Source: Atherix ibis
Taxonomy: Eukaryota > Arthropoda > Insecta > Diptera > Athericidae
Direction of reading: 5' to 3'
Length of the DNA stretch: 64,000 bases
Assembly: GCA_958298945.1 (NCBI GenBank)
Contig: OY282605.1
Span: 23,662,811-23,726,810, forward strand
Of this stretch, positions 55,361 through 64,000 are shown one piece after another. Positions within the stretch are counted from its first letter, which is position 1. Every line of letters begins with the position of its first letter. The notes below the pieces were generated by a model. The model was not told the origin of the DNA. It did not search any database and worked only from the letters and a program-made list of their open reading frames with translations. Position numbers and translations under genes: made by a program.

Positions 55361-57085
55361 GAACCAACAAGATCGAGCAGGGTGTTCTGGAGTACATTAC
55401 CAGAATAATAGAAGACTACCGGAGTAGTAGAATTCTCTTGTACAAGACGAGCGGTGGAGAGCAGGATCACGAGGAGTTTCCACAGTGCTCGGTTCTGAGT
55501 CCCCTGTTGTATAATGGGATGTGTGATGGTACTCTCAGGCTGCATATCCCAGAGGAGGCGATTCGCTGACGATGTTTTTGAGGGCGTAGTGGCAAAATGT
55601 GAAGAAAGGAGTAGAACAGGTCTGTAATGAGACTGTTGCTTCAATTCAAAGATGACTCCTGGCATCTGTATTTTAGGCTTGCACATCATAATACGGAGGC
55701 AGTCCTTGTCACGGGCAGGAAGAGTAGAGGTGATCTCGGGACCATCTCTAAAGTACCTAGGGGTCATGATTGACGCAAGGCAGCGGTCGAAGAAACTCCT
55801 ATTATATGTTCGTAGGAAGGCTGCGGGGACAATAATGGCATTGGTGCGCTTAGTGCCGGACCTTGGAGGACCCAGGTAGAGTAGGAAAACACCGTTGGTG
55901 ACCGTGGTCATGGTGCGTCAATTTGGGTATGAGTTCATTAGAGGAACTTGCTTACGTGGAGTTATCGCAGTCTATCGTAGGAGCGCATCGAGTCCGGCCT
56001 GCGTATTCCGAACAAAGCCATTTGTGTTGTGACCAAAATGGTACCATTTGAAATACTGGCAGATGAGCGGAAGAGCATAGGTCGGTGTGACATTGTAGCA
56101 CGAGGCTCGTACGGAGGAAAGAAATGAGTCTCATCTCGGCGGTGGATTCGTAGATAAATCGACGAAATGCTGATGTTGGCTAGTAAGAAAAGCCTAACAG
56201 TGCTTTAGGAGTGCGAACCCCTGGTTCCTAAGGGAACTCGAAAGGAAGATCGCTCCAAATTCAGAGTAATCTGTTTTAAAAGTGAATTCGGGGTTAGCGG
56301 CCTCCGCTTTCATGGGCTGACCATTAAGAATGGGCCCTGCCTATTGTCGAAGGCTTCGAGATGGCAGTGCTAATGCAGCCAACTGGACCGCAGTTTGAGG
56401 TGCAGACGTTAGAAAGTTTCGCACGCTTTCCAATAAATACAATCGATTTTCCTGTTTTAATCCACACATATGCTTAGCTTAACCGTGAGGGTTAGTGGAT
56501 TGAAATAAGAATATAAACAAAAAATAATTTTTTTTTTATTTTATTCTTTCAATCAAAGTGGTTATGGAAGGAGGATATGGCCAATAGGCTTCGGTACCTC
56601 TTAGGTAGAGCGCAGGTAGAGCGTATGTAGAGAAAGGTGTTGGCTTCTACCTTTCCCAATTTTTGACGGAACACAGGTGTTTTCGGGCTTACGAATTCCG
56701 GTTTAATTTCGTAATCGAGTGCAGTAAAAGAGCACGGAGCACGTGTTCTTTTACTGCACTCAATTAAATGAGGACAGAGAAGAGACACAGAAGATCGCTG
56801 GCGGGTGCCTAACACCGGAGAATGTAGTGACCCTGATGTTGGACTAGACGACGGCTCTGAAGGCTGCCGAAGTCCTTTGCGACAACAGTCCTACAAAGAC
56901 TACATCTGGATGAGTGTGAAAGAAAATGGAAGAAATAATTCACCAAAACAGTGATTTCGATCAATCGCTGCTCTACGAAGTAATGCCTGACGACGGTTTA
57001 GTGGAGAGATATATTGTAGAAATGTAACCAAGTAAGGTGGTTTTTGGTGGGTTAAAGTCCCACATTTTGTCTTTAGTTGATTTCA
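55361..57085 (+). mobile_element. R1/LOA-like non-LTR retrotransposon relic
   Basis: Readable + strand pieces in order: RIIEDYRSSRILLYKTSGGE, a CSVLSPLLYNGM motif (RT domain 4 region), ADDVFEGVVAKCE around 55570, TEAVLVTGRK near 55690, and LKYLGVMIDARQ at 55750. Then RKAAGTIMALVRLVPDLGGP follows, and near 56035 KMVPFEILADERKS. The C-terminal FLTEHRCFRAYEF stretch at 56665-56700 and GGCLTPENVVTLML at 56795 are the usual end of R1/LOA ORF2. Stops and deletions are frequent. Confidence 0.8.
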
Positions 57086-57109
57086 ACCTTACTAAAACAA
57101 AACAAAATA

Positions 57110-57640
57110 TGAACCCTAACCATGTTTCTCGATGCAAAGCACACCGACCACGATGTCTACAAACGTAGAATATAAAGGCTACTTATTATCCTGCATTAAA
57201 AAAAGGCATACGATCGAATCTGGCCCACAGGATTATTTCACAGTTGTCTGAGTTGAAAGTTGACTTTGTCACCTTAAACCTGCCGGGATCATGTATGACT
57301 GATAGTACCATCGCGGTTAATACGAATAGTTATTTTTCGTTAAAACGTATGACAGAAAATGGTATTCCACAAGGTTCTCCTATATTCACTAGCCTGTTCA
57401 TATATTCCGTCTTTGTCCCATAATCTACCCTTCAAAATACATTTCCTCCAAGCGGTGGTAGCAGAGGAAAATTACTAACATCAGCAAGGTCATATCGATT
57501 GTGAACACCTGGAGCAGAAAAATTGGCGATCTTATAGAAACAACAAATCCCCTCTGCGTTAATGTGTGCAAGAAAACAGAAGCCTTTTGCACCCGGATAC
57601 AATTCTCCCTGAAGTATATCAATTTTTATATTTTTTTATA
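57110..57640 (+). mobile_element. Jockey-like reverse transcriptase fragment
   Basis: The + strand gives LKRMTENGIPQGSPIFTSLF near 57340, the RT domain 4 motif. Later come ISKVISIVNTWSRKIG near 57485 and LCVNVCKKTEAFC near 57555. The catalytic DD box has been lost. Confidence 0.75.
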
Positions 57641-57689
57641 GAGTGTCGTGACTTTTCATATTATTAGGGTCTAGATAACATTTGGTATT

Positions 57690-58070
57690 TGTTATTAAAA
57701 ATCCGGAAGCCTAAGTTGCATGGGGTTCCCGGTCATGCTGGTATCCTTGGCAAAGGGCAAACTGACCATCTCACCAGGTGCTCCCCGCCGTCCTATTCTC
57801 ACTGTAATACCAAAAGTTTTGTAATATCTTTGCTCATGCGTAGCCAAATAAACTGAACAAACGATTTCTTTCCACACATTGGCCAAACATCGTAAAGCCA
57901 GTCTACCCAACAACCACTCCGAAATTCTAGGCGAGAAAACTTCACTGGGCACTGCATGATTTTCTCACCGGTCACCAAGCTTATTCTCCATGACATTCCT
58001 GTGGCATTCAGGTTACTATTTATCACATCCTAAACGAATGGCACTTGGTCCAACATTTCTTTTTTTTTAT
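57690..58070 (+). mobile_element. Jockey-like RNase H fragment
   Basis: HGVPGHAGILGKGQTDHLTR at about 57719 matches the RNase H motif WVPGHxGIxGNExAD of non-LTR elements, followed by degenerate C-terminal sequence. Confidence 0.65.
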
Positions 58071-58420
58071 ATCAAGACTCCTTTTATTCTAGAGTTCCCA
58101 GACCCAAAACATTCCTTTTCCTAAACCCTCTTTTTAATTTCCTAAAACAATCCAATTTACTCCATCGTATTCAACAACGTTTAATCACTCCCTCCAATCT
58201 GTGATCGATCCTAATGAATGCCTTGTTTTTCCTAATGAAACTGGTCGAATATAGGTTGTAGGGTCCAATTAAAGGTTGTTAAATTTGATATCACCAAATG
58301 GCCCCATTGTTATGGCGCTACAAAATGACTTTTAACTTTTGTCAAAAAAAACTTTTAACATAAAAATTCAAAACAAGATATTTGGTATATCAAATTTTAT
58401 TGCTTTTAAGAAGGTGGTTT

Positions 58421-58721
58421 TCGCACACTTTTTGAAAAATTATTCCGGATCTGTCAAACTGTACCGACTATTCTGTCCGGTTCAGTTAAATTTGCTGCAT
58501 GCATCAGAGGGTTGCGTCATATTTGCTGCGTTGGTGCAAGCATTCGCTTAGATGCGTGCGTCGTGTCTCTTTGCAGATGAACTTGTACGCCTTTTGCGAC
58601 TTTAAACGGGTTTACACAACACACACACTCACACGACGCAGCGAATTTGACGCAACCCTCTAAAGCGTGCAGCAAATTTAACTGAATCGGACACAATAAT
58701 TTTTCAAAAAGTGCACACAGC
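58421..58721. mobile_element. small foldback (inverted-repeat) element
   Basis: The left arm 58421-58531 and the right arm 58633-58721 are inverted copies, sharing CACTTTTTGAAAAATTATT, TCAGTTAAATTTGCTGCA and AGAGGGTTGCGTCA in complement. The left arm has about 30 extra bases near 58446-58475. The central 100 bp are unique. No coding capacity. Confidence 0.88.
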
Positions 58722-59890
58722 CATACTACTAAGAAAACTATAATTAAAATTATTGTTCCTTTTACACTTTTGTAATTTTATAATTTTGCTTAGGAAATTT
58801 TTTTAAAAAAATATAAATTTTTCAAAATAAAAAAATTCAAAATTTAAACTAAAAGACAAAAAATAAATAACAAAATCACTGACTAAACAGAAACACACTC
58901 AAAAATAATGATGACCTTAATCTGGATAATCATGAGCCACGATCAAAGTCTAAACTATTGTCATAATACTCGTAGTTTATAGTGCATACATAATCTAGAA
59001 AAATATACTATTTATCGACTATAGTGGAAATTTATTCATACAAAACGGACGTAACTAATAATCATTCCCCGTCATTTATTACAGTCGGTAAAATTGAATT
59101 TTATGCACAAAAATTTCAATCATACAAAGTAAGAGTATACACGGACGGTCGTTAGTAACATATATACTCGTATGTACGTACATATACGTCCGAGTTAAGT
59201 ACGAGTACTATGCGAGTAGGATGCTATTCCAGACTATGGTGTGATAATGGCATGTTTTGATAGAAACATTTTCCGAAAGCCATTTGCAGCTTTTTCCATT
59301 TAATAAACCAATGATGTTCGCAATGTTATTATGTAAAATAATTGAAAATACAAAGGAAAATTCTCAAATATCTACACACAAGCATCTACACATACTACGA
59401 GTATACGTGCGTTAATAGAAAATATAGAGGAACAAAAAAAAAAAAAAACACGAGAAAATCCACTGTCAACACACTTGACAATTAATTTGTTTTAAAGTAA
59501 AAAGTCTGCTTTCATTGACAGCACTCTGTGATATGGTGGCCAGTATTCGTAAGTACTTTTTAGTCATAATAATGAAACGATATTGCTCAAAGGTGAAATT
59601 TTCTTGCTATTTTTTTTTAAACAAAACCCTATCGTACAGTAATTATAATATTTGCTGCTGTTTCAAAGTTCATTTTTCGTTTATGAGTATATATGTACAT
59701 TAATAATAAGTTAACAGGTCTTTTGATTTTCTTTAGCAATTTTCTAGTTGAAACTTTCCAATTTATGCTCAGATCATCATACTCAAATTGCGTAAAAAAA
59801 AATGCTTTTACATAAGCAATCAGTATGGAAAATAGGTAAAAAAAAAATATCAAAACGTAAAAAGAAAATGAGCTCGAAAACTAGGCTTGA
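58722..59890. other. AT-rich spacer, nothing recognised
   Basis: No supported gene or repeat. Confidence 0.5.
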
Positions 59891-59899
59891 TGGCAATTA

Positions 59900-62480
59900 A
59901 GGAAAAGTCGGAAAAAGCATTTTCTTATGTCGTTGAACTTTTAGGTATCGAAAGGTACAGTCAAGGTGGAAAATATTTCTACAAAAATCAACTTGGTTAA
60001 AAAGAAATGGGTTTTTATAAAGAAAATATCTTTTATGTTAGAAGAGGATTTTCTTCTGTTTTTGAACTTTCAGGTGTCAAAAAGTACAGTCAGGCTGGAA
60101 AATATGTCTCCAAAATTAAACTTTGTTGAGGAAGAAGGGGTATTTATAAAGAGAAGATGTGGATACGTTTTCTAGAAGGTGTTTTTCTTCTATTTTTGAT
60201 CTTTCAGCTATCAAAAGATACAGTCAAGATGAAAAATATTTCTCCAAAAATCAAATTGGTTGAGTAGAAAGGTGTCTTCATACAGAAAATATCTTTTATA
60301 ATAGAAGAGGATTTTCATCTGTCATTTAACTTTTAGGTATCAAGGTACAGTCGGGGTGGAAAATATTTCTCCAAAAATCAACTTGGTTGAGGAGGAAGGA
60401 GTTTCTACAAAGTGACAATTTGTATAAGCATCTTAAAAATGGATTTTCTTCTGTCATTGAACTTTCAGGTGTCAAAAAGTACAGTCAGGGTGGAGAATAT
60501 TTCTCCAAAAATCAACTTGGTTAAAAAGAAATGGGTTTTTATAAAGAAAATATCTTTTGGAAGAGGATTGTCTTCTGTTTTTGAACTTTCAGGTGTCAAA
60601 AAGCACAGTCAGGCTGGAAAATATGTCTCCAAAATTCAACTTTGTTGAGGAAGAAGGGGTATTTATAAAGAGAAGATGTGGATACGTTTTTTAGAAGGTG
60701 TTTTTATTCTACTTTTGATCTTTCAGCTATCAAAAGATACAGTCAAGATGAAAAATATTTCTCCAAAAATCAAATTGGTTGAGTAGAAAGGTGTCTTCAT
60801 ACAGAAAATATCTTTTAGAAGAGGATTTTCATCTGTCATTTAACCTTTAGGTATCAAGGTACAGTCAGGGTGGAAAATATTTCTCCAAAAATCAACTTGG
60901 TTGAGGAGGAAGAAGTTTCTACAAAGTGACAATTTGGATAAGCATCTTACTCGTAAAAATGGATTTTCTTCTGTCATTGAACTTTCAGGTGTCAAAAAGT
61001 ACAGTCAGGGTGGAGAATATTTCTCCAAAAATCAACTTGGTTGAGGAGGAAGGAGTCTTTATAAAGAAAATATACTTTCTTCTCTCTTTGAACTTTCAGC
61101 TATTAAAAGGTACAGTTAAGGTGGATAAATCTTTTCTAAGAGGATTTTCTTTTGCCATTGAATTTTTATATATGAAAAGGTACAGTTAACGTAGAAAGTA
61201 TTTCTACAAAATTTAACTTCTAAAGGAGGGAGTTTTTATATAGGAAATAAATGGCTAAATTTTGTTAGAAGGGGATTTTCTTCTCTCTCTGAAATTTCAG
61301 CAATTAAAAGGTACAGTCAGATTGGAAAATATTTCTCTAAAATGTCACTTGTTTAAGTAGGAAGGAGTTTTTATAAAGGAAAGATGTGAATACGTTTTTT
61401 ATAAGGGGACTTTCTTTTTTTATTGAACTTTCAGCAATTAAAAGGTACAGTCAAGATGGAAAATATTACTCCAAAATTCAACTTTTGAGAAGAAAGGAAT
61501 CTTTATAAAAGGAAGATGTATAAACGTTTTTTAGAAGAGGATTTTCTTCTGTCATAGAACTTTCAGGTATCAAAAGGTACAGTCAAGGTTAAAAATATTT
61601 CTACAAAAATCAACTTGGTTGAGGAAGAAGTGCTTACCAAGGGAAGATGCTGATAAATTTTTTAGAAGGGGATTTTTTTCTCTCTTTGACCTTTCAGCTA
61701 TTAAAAGGTACAGTCAAGGTGGAAAATAATTCTACAAAAATCAATTTGGTTGAGGAATAAGTGCTTACCAAGGGAACAATTTTTTTAGAAGGAGATTTTT
61801 TTCTCTCTTTGACCTTTCAGCTATTAAAAGGTACAGTCAAGGTGAAAAATATTTCTACACAAATCAACATGGTTGGGGAGGAAAGATTCTTTATAAAGCG
61901 AAGATGTGGCTAATTTTTTTTAGAAGTGGGTTTTCTTCTGTTTTTTAACAGAAGAAAACCCACTTCTAAACTTGGTTAAAGAGGAAGTGGTATTTATAAT
62001 GGCAAGAAGTGGATACATTTTTGAGAAGGGTGTTTTTTTCTGTCATTGAAATTTCAGGTATTAAAAGTTACAGTCAAAGCGGAAACTATTTCTCCAAAAA
62101 TTAACTTTTTGTTAAGGAGGAAGGGGTCTTTATAAAGGAAAGATGTGTAAAAGGGAATTATCTACTGTTTTTGAACTTTTAGCTATCAAAAGGTACAGTC
62201 AAGATGGAAAATATTTCTCCAAAATTTAACTTGCTTATGGAGGAAGTTTTTATAAAGGAAATATATGTTTTGTTAGAAGGGGGTTTTCTTCTGTTTTTGG
62301 ACTTTCAGGTATCCAACGGTATATACATTCAAGATGGAAAATATTTCTCCAAAAATGAACTTGGTTGAGGAAGAAGGCGTTTTTATGGAAAAGGAAAGAT
62401 GTGTAGAAGTCTTTTAGATCGGAATTTTGTACTGTTTTTGAACTTCTAGGTATTATAAAATACAGTAAAGATTAAGAACT
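59900..62480 (+). repeat. ~130-bp satellite, about 20 units, with higher-order repeats
   Basis: Each unit has CTTTCAGGTATCAAAAGGTA followed by CAGTCA(A/G), GGTGGAAAATATTTCTCC, AAAAATCAACTTGGTTGAGG and TTTATAAA. Units 1-4 (about 59990-60420) are repeated in the same order and with the same variants about 521 bp downstream (60510-60940). Short open frames here are repeat artefacts. Confidence 0.94.
61919..61970. repeat. 24-bp-arm perfect hairpin in the satellite
   Basis: TTTAGAAGTGGGTTTTCTTC... and its exact complement are separated by 4 T. It replaces the expected middle of one satellite unit. Confidence 0.95.
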
Positions 62481-62543
62481 AAATTTCTGCAAAACTCAGC
62501 TTGGTTAACGATGTCTTTACAACAACAAAATTAGTTAATTCAA

Positions 62544-62794
62544 TATTCAACATAGTATTTTGTAATAAAATCTGTTACATAATATACTATTTATTGTTTT
62601 ATTGAAACCTCAAAAAATAGATAATAAATATTTTGCTTTTCTCATTTATACCATTATAAATAACGAAAATTCAACATAGGATTTTGTAATAAAATCTGTT
62701 ACATAATATACTATTTATTGTTTTATTGAAACCTCAAAAAATAGATAATAAATATTTTGCTTTTCTCATTTATACCATTATAAATAACGAAAAT
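62544..62794 (+). repeat. 125-bp tandem duplication
   Basis: Two nearly identical direct copies starting ATTCAACATAG at 62544 and 62669. The high identity indicates a recent event. Confidence 0.95.
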
Positions 62795-64000
62795 CAACAA
62801 AAAAAAATCTGCTTAGCCAAAATGATCAAATTTTAGTTTTTATAGATTATTTTTTTTTTGGATGCCATAAAATAAATTTAATATTTTATGTGACCATTTT
62901 CACTCTGTTCTTTTTTTTCATATTTATATAAGCTTTTATTTTTCTTATAACCAATTTTATTTTTTAATATAATGGAATTATTATTAAATCTGTCTAATTA
63001 GTGTAAGTTAGGCAATTTTCTTTTGTGCAACAATTTTGATTATTATTAAAAAAATTGCGCAGATATATTGTTGGAAATTTATTATATTAACTTTTTTGAT
63101 ATATTTCAAACAGCATAATAGAATGTATATATTTTTATGTGATCTATTATTGCTAGAGTCCTAAAAAATGACCTCTCACCAAATACTTCCTTTAACAACA
63201 CAATTTGGGCATTTTTTTAAAAAAAAATTAATTATTTTCCTTTTGGTTTTCTTCTTTTTTGTGTAAAAAATATTTTTCAAGAAAAATTTCAGTTTTTATT
63301 AAGTTTAAAAAAAAAATTTGCACTAAAAAAAAGCTCTAAAACCACAATTAATTTATGCACATAAAAAAAAACAAAAAAAAATTTGCACAACATTTTAAAA
63401 TTTTTTTTTGTATAGTGGAAAAAAACTAAATTAAAAGAAAAGATCAACATAAAGGTCAACCAAAAATGCTTTGTAGAATATTCATTATTTATTTATTAGA
63501 ATATTCAGTGAGGTCTTACGGTTTAGTGTACGTGTTTCGTGTTTGATTTATGCAAAGAAAATTAGAAACTTCGAAAGGAAGGAAAATCCAAATTGAGTTT
63601 TTTGCCGTAAACAACTCACAGAAACAATTCGAAGAAAATAGTTTTCCTATCATTTTCGGATAGAAAAAGGAAGAACTGTAATAAAAATAAAAAAAAATTT
63701 TACTATATAAAAGCGAACATATTCAGAATAATTTTTTTTGTGTGAAAAACTCAGGAAATTCAACGAAAAAAGCTTAGAAAATTCATAGAAAATGAAAATT
63801 GATTTGATAGCGGCGACGCGATCAAAATTTAATCCGTTTGAGATTAGAATACAGTCGACGTCATCGCAATTTGGATAGGCGCGACTCGGACACAGCGATT
63901 GGAAATGATTCATAATAAAAATGTTTCCATTTGTGTTCATCTCGTGAGACCCGTTAATGTTGTTTAACTTTTTTTTTATGGAATTCGAAGTGATCTGTGC
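62795..64000. other. AT-rich right flank; possible gene-proximal sequence after 63.5 kb
   Basis: 62.8-63.5 kb is simple AT-rich DNA. From 63500 the sequence becomes less biased, with CG-containing words and a TTCAGT initiator-like motif at 63504. It could be the 5' region of a gene continuing outside the window. The 96-codon frame at 63650-63940 (-) has no recognisable motif. Confidence 0.3.

Noticed and set aside
55336..55911. 191-codon ORF on the - strand
   Set aside because: The opposite strand carries recognisable R1/LOA reverse transcriptase motifs, so this is an antisense shadow.
60412..61189. Open frames with repeated INLVKKKWVFIKK-like words
   Set aside because: They are translations of the 130-bp satellite.

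Overview
This is AT-rich animal nuclear DNA, most likely from a dipteran insect. Two split genes can be reconstructed with phase-consistent splice sites. The mobile elements are typical insect mariner families, and one nuclear mitochondrial fragment reads only with the invertebrate mitochondrial code. I cannot name the species.

Left part (1-8625, + strand): the last seven coding exons of a nervy/RUNX1T1 (ETO/MTG8) corepressor gene. They carry NHR1/TAFH, NHR2, NHR3 and the MYND zinc finger; the 5' exons lie outside the window. The 4.4-kb intron holds a decayed Jockey-like retroelement pierced by two mariner copies. The last intron holds a rearranged mariner.

Middle (8.6-36.9 kb): no convincing conserved gene. 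It holds decayed mariners of at least four lineages, tandem arrays of a Tc1/mariner transposase core, a mitochondrial nad5 fragment (14.44-14.66 kb), a TIR element inside a mariner, and two related short-period satellites in opposite orientation (29.7-30.6 and 32.8-34.3 kb). A few uncharacterised ORFs are listed at low confidence.

Fatp (37.2-40.0 kb, - strand): a complete eight-exon fatty acid transport protein / very-long-chain acyl-CoA synthetase gene whose exons sum to exactly 661 codons including stop. A satellite of roughly 163-bp units begins about 100 bp upstream of its first coding exon.

Right part (42-64 kb): more mariner relics, including a Mos1-like copy with an intact 268-codon ORF but a mutated catalytic Asp; a satellite whose monomer carries part of a transposase catalytic motif (50.3-51.7 kb); R1/LOA-like and Jockey-like relics (55.1-58.1 kb); a foldback element; and a roughly 130-bp-period satellite with higher-order structure (59.9-62.5 kb). 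The two host genes look unrelated in function. The main interest is how transposon fragments have been rearranged, shared between copies and amplified into satellites.
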